Virus record (IMG/VR): IMGVR_UViG_3300031963_000213
Coordinates: 1 to 51,629 of that record
Source: a virus
DNA: 51,629 bases
Strand: one strand, 5' to 3'
Part shown: piece by piece, positions 21,292 to 28,545 of the stretch
Position numbering within the stretch: position 1 is the first letter of the stretch
Layout: each line of letters opens with the position of its first letter
Made by a program: the position numbers and the translations under genes
Notes under the pieces: model-generated
Databases searched by the model: none
Told to the model about the DNA's origin: nothing
What the model saw: only the letters and a program-made list of their open reading frames with translations

Positions 21292-21374
21292 GGCGTTCTG
21301 CGGGAACTTGCAGATCCTACCGCGCAGCCGACCTGCAAGCCGGTGTCAGGCGATACCGTTGCAAATCGTCATCC

Positions 21375-21914
21375 CTACAGCTCCGGGATCGGCGGAAGAT
21401 CAAGACAGGGGTACATTCGCTTGTCAGATAAACGATTCCAGTTAGTTAGCACGTTGCCAAGTGGCTCAAATGGCTCAGTCATAATGTGCCCCATTTTCGA
21501 GTAAGGGCAGATCCAGTCAGCTACGCGATTGTCAACAAAGATACGTGGATACTCATGTTTAGTGCCGATCCAGATACAGCCAATATCAGTTGGTCGATGT
21601 CTTTGCAAGCAGCGAATGAAGGGATAGAACGCTCCCTCCAGTGCAAACTTTGGCGTGGTGAACATTCCACCCCAGCCAAGCTCGTCAATCTTCTTCAGGT
21701 TTTCAGTAAAGTATTCACCGTACAGAAACTCAAGCTTACAGAACCGTTGAGCAACCGAGTCGGATTCATAACAGTTCTTGAATTTAACAGTTAAAGATCT
21801 GTCAGGGCATAGAGCCTTTCTGCACAGGGCAATTCTGTTGATAGTTTGTGAAGAGGTAAACTGTGGCCATCCTGTTGCGGTGTATCGCTGGTGGTATTGA
21901 ACTGCTCTTGCCAC
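21375..21914 (-). CDS. Hypothetical protein, N-terminus unresolved
   Basis: The frame is open for 179 codons, but its first ~41 codons overlap the upstream gene by 124 bases and look non-coding. From about residue 42 (LTVKFKNCYESDSVAQRFCK) the sequence looks like a real protein. There is no ATG, GTG or TTG at the expected place near 21791, and the next ATG is at about residue 84. A weak non-standard start or a sequence error is possible. Function unknown. Confidence 0.45.
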   Translation of the reverse strand: MARAVQYHQRYTATGWPQFTSSQTINRIALCRKALCPDRSLTVKFKNCYESDSVAQRFCKLEFLYGEYFTENLKKIDELGWGGMFTTPKFALEGAFYPFIRCLQRHRPTDIGCIWIGTKHEYPRIFVDNRVADWICPYSKMGHIMTEPFEPLGNVLTNWNRLSDKRMYPCLDLPPIPEL

Positions 21915-22393
21915 AGCTTCGGCTTCGTGAAAGGATTTAGCTCAGTGTACTCGTCTATTTCCCGCTGGCCGTATGTGATGACGATCAACCTGAGTAGATA
22001 ATGATTTAGCTCTTTCGTGTATCGCTGCGGCGGAAAGCTATCAAGCCATTTAAGTATCAATTTTGACTTCGCGGCACAGTTTGCCCAGTATTTTCTTAGC
22101 GACACAGCCTGCTCTTGCCTGATAGGCGTCGCAATCATGCCAGATACTGGACAGACGAACTCAAGCCTCCCTGGCGCACCGTATCCACGAACAGCGTAAA
22201 ACTGATACCATTTCCACTTTGCACGTCTTGATGCCTTGTGAATCTGAATAGATAGCATCATCCTGATGTTATAGAGCGCTCTGTACTTCCACTGCTGGGT
22301 GCCGACGTATGGCTTCGGCTTGGCCGGTTGATCCTTGGGGACGATCAGGATGCGGTACGGGAACCTCGTCTTCCCCTTGAATGTTCGCGCCAA
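21791..22393 (-). CDS. Hypothetical basic protein
   Basis: 200 residues from a TTG start. It is strongly basic at the N-terminus (ARTFKGKTRFPYRILIVPK, HKASRRAKWKWYQFYAV), followed by helices (RKYWANCAAKSKLILKWLDS). It may bind nucleic acid. It is the first gene of the leftward block. Its start lies 37 bases from the oppositely directed mini-unit at 22430, so their promoters overlap. Confidence 0.6.
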   Translation of the reverse strand: MARTFKGKTRFPYRILIVPKDQPAKPKPYVGTQQWKYRALYNIRMMLSIQIHKASRRAKWKWYQFYAVRGYGAPGRLEFVCPVSGMIATPIRQEQAVSLRKYWANCAAKSKLILKWLDSFPPQRYTKELNHYLLRLIVITYGQREIDEYTELNPFTKPKLWQEQFNTTSDTPQQDGHSLPLHKLSTELPCAERLYALTDL

Positions 22394-22422
22394 CTGACAA
22401 AAGGTTGATTGTGATGTAAGAT
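22394..22422 (+). promoter_or_regulatory. Promoter of the rightward mini-unit
   Basis: The + strand shows -35 CTGACA (22394-22399), a 17-base spacer, and -10 TAAGAT (22417-22422). The predicted transcript starts at about 22429, directly at ATG 22430, so the first frame would be leaderless. Confidence 0.5.
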
Positions 22423-22429
22423 AGCAGGC

Positions 22430-22636
22430 ATGGATCGCGCTTCTTACCGATTTCTAGTCCTCAGGGGGGATTCACTCCCTGCGGTTGGCTGCCTTGAGGG
22501 GTGGATAGGTGGAAATGCGTCCGCACTCCGGCACCTGGAATCCATGTATCCAGACTGGACTCAAATCACATTGAACAAGGTAAAAGATGTTTCCACTTGC
22601 AGACTCGGAACGCGAAGAGATCTCTGCAGCGTTTGA
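22430..22636 (+). CDS. Possible leaderless small protein
   Basis: 68 residues starting at the predicted transcript start: MDRASYRFLVLRGDSLPAVG, then HLESMYPDWTQITLNKVKDV. It overlaps the next frame by 50 bases. Coding is uncertain. If not translated, these bases are a ~157-base leader of the second frame. Confidence 0.35.
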   Translation: MDRASYRFLVLRGDSLPAVGCLEGWIGGNASALRHLESMYPDWTQITLNKVKDVSTCRLGTRRDLCSV

Positions 22637-22838
22637 CGAAGCTGAACGGAAGCTAGCAGAAGCGGCCCAGGCAGTTCAGGAACTTAATCAAGTCCTGAAA
22701 ACCAAGGCCGCTTTTATTGGCAACGCGAGAATTAACAAGATCAGAAACGCCAGCACTCCTGTTGGGGCTGGCGTTTTTGAGCTGTCAGTTCAGAGGTGCA
22801 AGATGCTCAAGTTTGGGGCTGCAAGAGCGCTGAAGTAG
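22587..22838 (+). CDS. Small helical protein with terminator inside its frame
   Basis: 83 residues from ATG 22587, preceded by AAGG seven bases upstream. It is helical and acidic (SEREEISAAFDEAERKLAEA, AQAVQELNQVLKTKAAF), with coiled-coil character over the first ~45 residues. A strong terminator hairpin lies within the frame (22743-22775). The last ~30 residues may rarely be made, and a shorter product from the truncated mRNA is possible. Only rightward gene between 1 and 27.7 kb that I support. Confidence 0.5.
   Translation: MFPLADSEREEISAAFDEAERKLAEAAQAVQELNQVLKTKAAFIGNARINKIRNASTPVGAGVFELSVQRCKMLKFGAARALK
22743..22775 (+). terminator. Rho-independent terminator of the mini-unit
   Basis: AACGCCAGC and GCTGGCGTT form a 9-base stem followed by TTTTT on the + strand. 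On the other strand the same stem follows the end of the MazG-like gene but has a poor U-tract. Confidence 0.75.
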
Positions 22839-23276
22839 TCAGACAAGATCAGAGAGGTCAGGGGGCTGGTAGTTCGGCCCCTTCAGGATCTTGCCATCTT
22901 CCCGATAGATGGGCTTTCCGTTTGAGTCGAGCTTGCTCATGTTTGAACGGAAAACGCGACACATCGCTTCTTCAAGGTCGATTCCCAAGAAAGCTGCCAT
23001 CTGCTCGCATACAAAAGCAAGATCAGACAGCTCCTTAATAACGCACTCCTTGGCCTGGCGAACAGCGTTGATGTCGCTATCAGAGGATTCCCCACCCTCC
23101 GACAACTTCACCCACAGGTCAAGGGCTTCCTTGAACTCGTTGCCCTCTTCTTGAATCAAGCCAAGCTGCATCCTGAGAACCGACAGCGATTCGGGCGGGA
23201 TGCAAGCTACGCCGGCTTGAATTGTCTTTTGACCAAAAGCGCGCCGAAATTCAATAGCCTGTTGTGTACGATTCAT
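22839..23276 (-). CDS. mazG: MazG-like nucleotide pyrophosphohydrolase
   Basis: 145 residues of the all-alpha NTP pyrophosphohydrolase superfamily. LGLIQEEGNEFKEALD (~38) supplies the EExxE metal-binding helix. KECVIKELSDLAFVCEQMAA (~75) supplies the second (E..D) helix. The C-terminal part (SNMSKLDSNGKPIYREDGK, ILKGPNYQPPDL) is typical of phage members. These enzymes hydrolyse non-canonical or alarmone-type (d)NTPs; cyanophage MazG has been linked to control of host nucleotides. Substrate cannot be told from sequence. Confidence 0.8.
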   Translation of the reverse strand: MNRTQQAIEFRRAFGQKTIQAGVACIPPESLSVLRMQLGLIQEEGNEFKEALDLWVKLSEGGESSDSDINAVRQAKECVIKELSDLAFVCEQMAAFLGIDLEEAMCRVFRSNMSKLDSNGKPIYREDGKILKGPNYQPPDLSDLV

Positions 23277-23281
23277 GTTCG

Positions 23282-23503
23282 TCAGGCGAATCTTGCAGTA
23301 GTGATGCTGTTGCTGATGTGACGCCAGTGGTTGTCGAACGTATCAGCGAAGCGCACGCCAGTTCGCCACCACAGACGAATCACCGACCTGCGCTCACTCC
23401 TGGGCATCTTGCTCCAGCTTGCTGCAAGATAGGCAGCCTCAGCCCTTTGAAGATCCGAAAGGCTTGGTCGTGCAGCATTACTGCTTGCATCAGTTTCTGA
23501 CAT
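23282..23503 (-). CDS. Small hypothetical protein
   Basis: 73 residues: polar start (MSETDASSNAARPSLSDLQR), then a basic/aromatic helix region (SERRSVIRLWWRTGVRFADT). It starts only 9 bases after the abrB terminator, so it depends on read-through or on a promoter that I cannot see. Co-transcribed with mazG, six bases apart. Confidence 0.5.
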   Translation of the reverse strand: MSETDASSNAARPSLSDLQRAEAAYLAASWSKMPRSERRSVIRLWWRTGVRFADTFDNHWRHISNSITTARFA

Positions 23504-23511
23504 TTTCAGGT

Positions 23512-23539
23512 AAAAAAATGGCCCCGGTTTCCCGAGGCC
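23512..23539 (-). terminator. Rho-independent terminator after abrB-like gene
   Basis: On the leftward strand GGCCTCGG-GAAA-CCGGGGCC (8-base stem with one G-T pair and a GAAA loop) is followed by ATTTTTTT. It starts 21 bases after the stop of the AbrB-like gene. Confidence 0.85.
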
Positions 23540-23559
23540 GTTGACTCAGTGGAAGTGGA

Positions 23560-24132
23560 TCAGAGATCCAGATCGCTCTCGCCATCCAGGTCGTCGCTCA
23601 GGTCGGCTTCAACCTGATCAGAGGCTTCCTTGACGCCAGCGGTGATCACGATCTGACCGGGCGATGCTTCGATCTTGACGTAGGAATCAACGTCCTCGCC
23701 GAAGGGGAAGCCGGCGATCGTGGTGTGACGGCCGCCAACCACAATGTTGCCGGTCTTGCCGATCTTCACAACCGGGCTGCGGTTGGTGCGGCGATACGGA
23801 CGCGAGGGGGGAGCCAGCTTGATGCCGGTCTGAGCTTCAAGCGAAGCCTTCAGGAATTCGTTGAGGTCCGCCTGGGTAACACGGACTTCGACATCACCAG
23901 TGGCATTGTCGGTGATTTCGGTGTAGAAGCCGCAGGCCTTGGCGACAGCATCAATCTGGCTGCCTTCCATCTCGGCCATCTTCTGCTTGATTTCAGCAGA
24001 CGACAGCGGAGTGCCCTTGGTACGGGTGGTGGCCTTCTGGTTTTCGGCGGGAGCTTCGGACATTTGTTGGGTAGTGGAACTATCGGTGGTGGTTTCAGCC
24101 GACTCGGCGGCGGCTGCTTTTCGGCGGGGCAA
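23560..24132 (-). CDS. Cyanobacterial AbrB-like transcription regulator
   Basis: 190 residues. An N-terminal Ala/Thr/Glu-rich tail (1-40) is followed by LSSAEIKQKMAEMEGSQID, AKACGFYTEI (~65) and TQADLNEFLKASLEAQTGIK (~86). The segment VVKIGKTGNIVVGGRHTTI (~121-139) corresponds to the C-terminal swapped-hairpin region of cyAbrB proteins. The end is acidic (DLSDDLDGESDLDL). Cyanobacterial AbrB proteins regulate carbon/nitrogen balance and cell differentiation. It has its own promoter and terminator. It could override host expression or control phage genes; which is unknown. Confidence 0.8.
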   Translation of the reverse strand: MPRRKAAAAESAETTTDSSTTQQMSEAPAENQKATTRTKGTPLSSAEIKQKMAEMEGSQIDAVAKACGFYTEITDNATGDVEVRVTQADLNEFLKASLEAQTGIKLAPPSRPYRRTNRSPVVKIGKTGNIVVGGRHTTIAGFPFGEDVDSYVKIEASPGQIVITAGVKEASDQVEADLSDDLDGESDLDL

Positions 24133-24158
24133 CGTGAAAAGCCGTTGACGACCAAGAA

Positions 24159-24187
24159 ATCATACCTTGCAGGAGCGGAACGCGCAA
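24159..24187 (-). promoter_or_regulatory. Promoter of the abrB-like gene
   Basis: The leftward strand has -35 TTGCGC (24182-24187), a 17-base spacer and -10 TATGAT (24159-24164), giving a ~20-base leader. The same -35 hexamer occurs in early cassette 3. Confidence 0.65.
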
Positions 24188-24197
24188 GCCCAGGCGC

Positions 24198-24605
24198 TCA
24201 CCTTTTTTGAGGAGGCCACCACGGCAGCAGATACAGGTACGTCCGCTGCTGGTCTGTTGGAGCCGGCTGCCACCATGTCACAGCTCCCGGCAGGCGTGAA
24301 CAACGGTCGTCCACCAGAACGCCAGCCTTGACAGCTGCATCGAGCACGGCACCTGACAAATTGTCAACATCGCTGCGCCCGTGGCCATGAAACTCGATGC
24401 CGACCAGGGCATGATCCAGCGGCTCGCGCCCCTGCCATTGCTGCTGGAGGCTGGCCTGGGAGGCCGCCAGCCAGGCCCTGTACTTCGGTGAGGTGAACGA
24501 TCGGCCCTGCCCCTGCCGTGGCCGCTCCTTGGGCTGCAGGGGGCCATCCAGAGAGAGGGTGAGCCAGTCAGGCCCATTCGGGCCGGGCTGCAGCATCATC
24601 ATCAT
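24198..24605 (-). CDS. rusA: RusA-family Holliday junction resolvase
   Basis: 135 residues if the first of four consecutive ATG codons (24594-24605) is used. It shows the RusA layout: LSLDGPLQPKERPR near the start, KYRAWLAASQ, then GRSDVDNLSGAVLDAAVKAG (~77) and VLVDDRCSR (~97). The conserved aspartates (SDVDN and DD) bind the catalytic metal. It would resolve four-way junctions formed by the phage's annealing recombination and replication. It overlaps the upstream gene by 38 bases. Confidence 0.85.
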   Translation of the reverse strand: MMMMLQPGPNGPDWLTLSLDGPLQPKERPRQGQGRSFTSPKYRAWLAASQASLQQQWQGREPLDHALVGIEFHGHGRSDVDNLSGAVLDAAVKAGVLVDDRCSRLPGAVTWWQPAPTDQQRTYLYLLPWWPPQKR

Positions 24606-25326
24606 CAGCGCCTGAATCCCCTGCCCTGGCGGCACGCGCATTGGCGCAATGACTCAAAAGGTTCAACGCAAGAATCCTAGACTTAGCCGGACCGAAACGC
24701 TCAAACAAGATCTTGCCAGCTTCCTCAAGCTGCAAGTTAGTCGGATTCTTGAATAGCTTGATCGGCTTGAGAGCTTGCTTCTTTTCCGCATAACCCTCAG
24801 CGTAATAGCATTCCTGTATGTTTTTATACTTTCTTCCTGGGCCTACATCAGCAAGCAGTGACGGCTGCATCTGGTATAGATACTTAATAGTGCGATAGTC
24901 AATAATCTTATCGTACTTTCTTTTTCTTCTATCTTTCGCAACAGATGCAATCAAGCGCCTGAACTCAAAAAACTCTGGCGGAAAGTCGAATGACTTGTCT
25001 TCTTTCCTGAGCCAATCAATAAACTTATAGGCATACTTATTTTTTGATCTTTCTTTCAGTGCTGACTTTGTTACAGCAATGATAAATTGATTTAGATTCT
25101 TGACGCCAAGACCGTAGTAAACACTATGGATAAAGTCTTTAATGCCCTTAAGCTTGATTTCCTTGTTGCGAAGCGTTGTGTATCCATGATGAACATTGGC
25201 TTCAACGATTCGCAGCATTGCCGCAAAAAAAGGCTCCGAATCTTGACCGGCCATAACCGTGCCAAGGTGGAGCCTTGCATCTTCTACAAGCAGAGCACCG
25301 TAATACGGATCATTTCTGCTCAGCAT
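24568..25326 (-). CDS. Hypothetical basic protein
   Basis: 252 residues, Lys/Tyr-rich and helical in the body (LKGIKDFIHSVYYGLGVKNL, SVAKDRRKRKYDKIIDYRTI). The tail is Ala/Asp-rich (ARAARAGDSGADDDDAAA). Base composition is clearly more AT-rich than the RusA gene next to it, suggesting a different origin, until the GC-rich tail. It lies between ssb and rusA, so a replication or recombination role is possible. I do not recognise a family. Confidence 0.6.
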   Translation of the reverse strand: MLSRNDPYYGALLVEDARLHLGTVMAGQDSEPFFAAMLRIVEANVHHGYTTLRNKEIKLKGIKDFIHSVYYGLGVKNLNQFIIAVTKSALKERSKNKYAYKFIDWLRKEDKSFDFPPEFFEFRRLIASVAKDRRKRKYDKIIDYRTIKYLYQMQPSLLADVGPGRKYKNIQECYYAEGYAEKKQALKPIKLFKNPTNLQLEEAGKILFERFGPAKSRILALNLLSHCANARAARAGDSGADDDDAAARPEWA

Positions 25327-25360
25327 GTCTCGCTACCGATTCAACAGCAGCTTACATGGA

Positions 25361-25756
25361 TCAGAAGGGAATCTCTTCCTCTTCGGGTTCGGGGCGGCTT
25401 CCCTTGCTGCCAGACGGAGCGGAACCTTTCGGCTTGTCGCCACCAATGAAGGTGAATTGCGAACAGTTAAGAGTCATGGAAGAATTTTTCTTGCCATCCT
25501 TCTCCCATTCATCAAGGCCAAGCTCTCCTTGAACAAGGATTGCACTGCCCTTCTTGACGTGATCTCCGATGGTTTGAGCACGCTTGCCCCACACTTCAAC
25601 GCGAAGCCACAGAGGAGCAGGCTTCGGGCCGTTCTTTTTGCCATAGCGATCAACAGCAAGGCTGAATTTCGCCACTGCTGATCCGCCATCAAGGAAGCGC
25701 AGTTCAGGGTCGTTTCCGACGCGACCACTGAAAGTACAGGAATTAAAAGAAGCCAT
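25361..25756 (-). CDS. ssb: Single-stranded DNA-binding protein
   Basis: 131 residues with a bacterial-type OB fold: FSGRVGNDPELRFLDGGSAV, KFSLAVDRYGKK, LWLRVEVWGKRAQTIGDHVK, then KGSAILVQGEL. A flexible linker leads to an acidic tip EEEEIPF, which in bacterial SSBs recruits partner proteins. It coats ssDNA during replication and recombination. Shorter than E. coli SSB (178) because of its short linker. A CCAACCA-like sequence lies just upstream of the ATG. Confidence 0.95.
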   Translation of the reverse strand: MASFNSCTFSGRVGNDPELRFLDGGSAVAKFSLAVDRYGKKNGPKPAPLWLRVEVWGKRAQTIGDHVKKGSAILVQGELGLDEWEKDGKKNSSMTLNCSQFTFIGGDKPKGSAPSGSKGSRPEPEEEEIPF

Positions 25757-25774
25757 GCGGTAGGGGCTGGTTGG

Positions 25775-26176
25775 TCAAAGTGACAATTCATTATCGTCGG
25801 CCATGGGGCCTTTGTCAATAGGCTCCTCCAAGCTGTAAGCCTTCGACAGATCAACGTTGAAGCTGGGTGCAGCTCCAAGCTTTGGCGGAAGCGTAAAGAA
25901 AGCGTCCCGCAGGTAGATGTGACAGCACTTGATTCCGTCCTTTCTGGTTCTTGGCATGATGCGGCTGATGGAGCCGCTCATTGTCATGTACTCGTTTGCG
26001 CGAACGAATTCAAGGATTATGCTGATCTTTCGGCCGTAGAAACGCCCCTGAGCGTAGTGAACTTCGCGATTGCCAAGAGAAACCTTCAAGACAATATCAA
26101 CATATCTGCCATATTCGCCGTCTTTTCCCTCTGGGTCTTCAACGACGTAGCCATCAAAAGTCGCTGTTACTGGCAT
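25775..26176 (-). CDS. Second SSB/OB-fold-like protein
   Basis: 133 residues from ATG 26174-26176 (MPVTATFDGYVVEDPEGKDG); the frame opens further but overlaps the nuclease gene. The pattern TFDGYVVEDPEGK...RYVDIVLKVSLG, AQGRFYGRKISIILEFVRAN and MTMSGSISRI follows the strand order of an OB fold. The acidic/hydrophobic end (GPMADDNELSL) resembles an SSB tail. It sits directly upstream of ssb and may bind ssDNA or assist the annealing protein. Family inferred, not certain. Confidence 0.6.
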   Translation of the reverse strand: MPVTATFDGYVVEDPEGKDGEYGRYVDIVLKVSLGNREVHYAQGRFYGRKISIILEFVRANEYMTMSGSISRIMPRTRKDGIKCCHIYLRDAFFTLPPKLGAAPSFNVDLSKAYSLEEPIDKGPMADDNELSL

Positions 26177-26948
26177 CTTGTAGTGGTTGAATGAGTTTGC
26201 GCGGGAATGAAGAGTCTTCAAGTTCTTGGTAGATCTTGAAGCGCTCAATGAATTCGTCGGCAAATTGACGAATTTTCTCAATCGGCTCAATGAAAAGCGT
26301 TGGCTCGCACCAGTCGTAGCAAGAACAGATGACGATCTGCTCGATTGGCGGATAATTGCCGGTTTCCTTTGCGGCAATGTTATGAGCAAGAGCGTAAGCG
26401 CTCATTTGAATGAAGCCTTCGTGATAGCGGCTCCTGGGCTTGCGCTTTTTTTCAACGCCTTCCTCAAGATGCGATCTTGAAGTTTTCCAGTCCCATACGG
26501 TGTATTTCTGGTTCCACCAAAGCCTGAGGTCAGGCTTGCCAGCAAAACCATAAGGACAGAACAGCTCCTCCTCAATGATCAGGTTTGATTCAGCGAGCCC
26601 TGGCCAAAGTGGACAGTTGCCGTCGTTTGACTCCTTGATCTCCTTGAGCAAGGGTTCAAGGTAGTGCATGTAAGCGCCGATATTGTGATGCGTCAGCTCT
26701 TCCATGGAAGGTGACTCGTCACTGTGCCTTACGTGCTCACCCGTCAGATACCCTTCTGCCATGTAGTGGATGATGGTTCCACGACGGCAGGCTTTCTCAA
26801 GAATCTCTTGGTGGTTGGGCTCTCTTTCCTGCCAGATTGCAAGTCCTTTTGCCTTGGCAGGATGGAAGATGGGCATTGTTTTGCCAAGGATCGTGGAAAT
26901 CCTTGCATACTCAAGCCCATCCCTTTCGTAAAACTCGTGATCAGACAT
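26154..26948 (-). CDS. PD-(D/E)XK exonuclease (RecB/Cas4-like)
   Basis: 264 residues. The nuclease motifs are in order: an acidic pair IIEEELFCPYGF (~125), GKPDL (~137), WDWKTS (~152) and FIQMSAYALAHN (~179). This is the PD-(D/E)XK arrangement of RecB-type nucleases, the lysine of WDWK being catalytic. Next to a Rad52-type annealing protein it most likely forms a two-component recombination system that resects dsDNA ends. It overlaps the annealing gene by eight bases. Confidence 0.85.
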   Translation of the reverse strand: MSDHEFYERDGLEYARISTILGKTMPIFHPAKAKGLAIWQEREPNHQEILEKACRRGTIIHYMAEGYLTGEHVRHSDESPSMEELTHHNIGAYMHYLEPLLKEIKESNDGNCPLWPGLAESNLIIEEELFCPYGFAGKPDLRLWWNQKYTVWDWKTSRSHLEEGVEKKRKPRSRYHEGFIQMSAYALAHNIAAKETGNYPPIEQIVICSCYDWCEPTLFIEPIEKIRQFADEFIERFKIYQELEDSSFPRKLIQPLQDASNSDF

Positions 26949-27714
26949 TGAGCGCGTCCTTCGCAGCCGACTGGAGATCAGAAATAGAAGGAGCTTGAAC
27001 GTCCTCGCCTACCTCAATGATCTGTTCACCCTTGCTGTTTTGGCCGGCATTGAGCTTCGCAGCGTATTCAGGCGTGAGATTGGCAATAAGTTTCGACCTG
27101 ATCCCAGGCTTGACATCTTCCCACTTCCTGATCCCAAGGATTGCCCTCAGGGCAAGAGCACCAGTCCTGTTGATGCCAGCAGACTCAAGCTTGTCGGTAA
27201 GCGTGGAAACAAACTCAGCGTTGACGCGATCAATGTCAGAGACTTGAACGGCGTTGGGTGGCGCATCCTCAACAGAGCGCTGATCCTTGTCGTACAGGGC
27301 AAGGCCGAACGGATTGCCGAATGTCATGGCAGCACGTTTCAGTGCATCGGTTGCCGCCTCCTTGATTGCAGATTCATGGGCCAGGCCAAGATCGGCGTCA
27401 ATGCCGTGACCAGCGCCGACGCCTTCGCGGCTAACGCCAAGAACAGTCAGCTTGATGCGGGCGATGTAGGAAACACCCCAGCCATCGCGTTGATCGCGAC
27501 CAATCTTGCGAGCCTTTTCGCTGACGGCGCGAATCTCAACAAGATCCTGATGCCAAGCATCAAAGCCGAAGATACGATTGAGTTCGCGGATAACCCACCA
27601 ACCTTCAATGTACGAAAGGTTGCGACCGCTCTGCTGACGCTGCTTGACGACCTGTGACGACAGTGCTCCTTTTAGCTCGTCGTTCTGGGCGTCCGTAAAA
27701 ATTGCCGATTTCAT
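26941..27714 (-). CDS. Rad52/Rad22-family single-strand annealing protein
   Basis: 257 residues. The Rad52 core is clear at ~30-145: YIEGWWVIRELNRIFGFDAW, GVSYIARIKLTVLG, then AHESAIKEAATDALKRAAMT and FGNPFGLALYD. The C-terminal ~100 residues are variable and end in a short acidic/hydrophobic tail (SISDLQSAAKDALNV), which may contact SSB. It anneals complementary strands in phage recombination. First gene of the leftward recombination operon. A weak promoter (TTGCTT-N18-TAGTAT) lies in the divergent gap. Confidence 0.9.
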   Translation of the reverse strand: MKSAIFTDAQNDELKGALSSQVVKQRQQSGRNLSYIEGWWVIRELNRIFGFDAWHQDLVEIRAVSEKARKIGRDQRDGWGVSYIARIKLTVLGVSREGVGAGHGIDADLGLAHESAIKEAATDALKRAAMTFGNPFGLALYDKDQRSVEDAPPNAVQVSDIDRVNAEFVSTLTDKLESAGINRTGALALRAILGIRKWEDVKPGIRSKLIANLTPEYAAKLNAGQNSKGEQIIEVGEDVQAPSISDLQSAAKDALNV

Positions 27715-27753
27715 TGGCTTGATGGCTGGGGCTTACACCTCCGTCATACTACC

Positions 27754-28086
27754 ATGTCCAGCAGCCGAAAAGCAACAGTGTCAACAGCTGGCGGAAGCAA
27801 TCTAAATCGGATACTCAGGACAACGGCAAATCTGCTGTTTGAGCGGGGCGAGGATCCTGCAAGCGTCATGAATCTGCTGCAGGGCTTCGTCGCTCCGGCC
27901 ATGATTCGCAAGTGGCATCAGCGGTATCAGGAGACACACGGCCTGACTGGCGCAGATACAAGCAAGAGGGCTGTCAGGAGAATGCCAATGCCTCCGATCG
28001 ACTTCAATGCCATTGAGCTGAAATCGCTTGAGCAACTGCTGGAACCGGAAATCATTGAGGAGGACGAGGAGGAGCCGAACTGGTAG
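27754..28086 (+). CDS. Small rightward protein with HTH-like segment
   Basis: 110 residues, divergent from the Rad52-type gene. Residues ~30-62 (FERGEDPASVMNLLQGFVAP, MIRKWHQRYQETHG) have the length and pattern of a helix-turn-helix. The C-terminus is very acidic (PEIIEEDEEEPNW). It may be a small DNA-binding regulator of the divergent operons. Opposite-strand frames here are judged shadows. Confidence 0.6.
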   Translation: MSSSRKATVSTAGGSNLNRILRTTANLLFERGEDPASVMNLLQGFVAPAMIRKWHQRYQETHGLTGADTSKRAVRRMPMPPIDFNAIELKSLEQLLEPEIIEEDEEEPNW

Positions 28087-28170
28087 CAGCAGGCACCGCA
28101 GCTAGCGTGGATGGGCCAGGGCGGGATGGCCACAAGCCAGTCGGCGCCTACATTCTTCGGTTGATTCGAC

Positions 28171-28332
28171 GTGGAAAATTCTGTGAAGATTCCAGAGCAG
28201 GTTTGTGCAGTTCTTGCAGACATCGCCAAGATTCGCCGAACGGTTCTTGAAAATGCTCCGCAGTGTCTTCCACTTTTGGCGCCGATGATTGTTGACGCGG
28301 AAGACCATCTACTGGCCATTCGGCAGGGCTGA
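28171..28332 (+). CDS. 53-residue helical protein
   Basis: Starts at GTG 28171: MENSVKIPEQVCAVLADIAK, then IRRTVLENAPQCLPL and VDAEDHLLAIRQG. It is helical with regular codon use, and an in-frame stop sits just upstream. It follows the HTH-like gene after 84 bases and converges with the leftward gene ending at 28309, overlapping it by 24 bases. Function unknown. Confidence 0.55.
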   Translation: MENSVKIPEQVCAVLADIAKIRRTVLENAPQCLPLLAPMIVDAEDHLLAIRQG

Positions 28333-28545
28333 CTTCTTCTTGTTCTGAGTTCTATTTTTGTTCTTGGAACTGGCTTTCTGTTTCTGGATCTCTTGCATCT
28401 GGGCCTTGATCCTCTCAGTCTCGGCCCTGTTTTTTTGGTCACGAACTGACTTAAGAGCCTCCTGATAGCCAGGGGCTTCAAGCTCAGGGCGTTCGGCAAA
28501 GATTGCCGACCAGTCCGGGCAGGTCGATTTGTTGAGTTCAGCCAT
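28309..28545 (-). CDS. Small charged protein following DnaB
   Basis: 78 residues from an ATG that overlaps the dnaB stop by eight bases (ATGGCTGA). It contains CPDWSAIFAERPELEAPGYQ and a long Lys/Gln-rich helix (IKAQMQEIQKQKASSKNKNR). The coupling to dnaB suggests a helicase accessory or loader function, by inference only. The 'PDW..IF..RPELE.PGY.E' pattern I have seen in phage proteins without assigned function. Confidence 0.6.
   Translation of the reverse strand: MAELNKSTCPDWSAIFAERPELEAPGYQEALKSVRDQKNRAETERIKAQMQEIQKQKASSKNKNRTQNKKKSALPNGQ

Noticed and set aside
27802-28499. Leftward frames of 77 and 190 codons
   Set aside because: Opposite two rightward genes with better protein character; Arg/Ser-rich composition typical of antisense frames.
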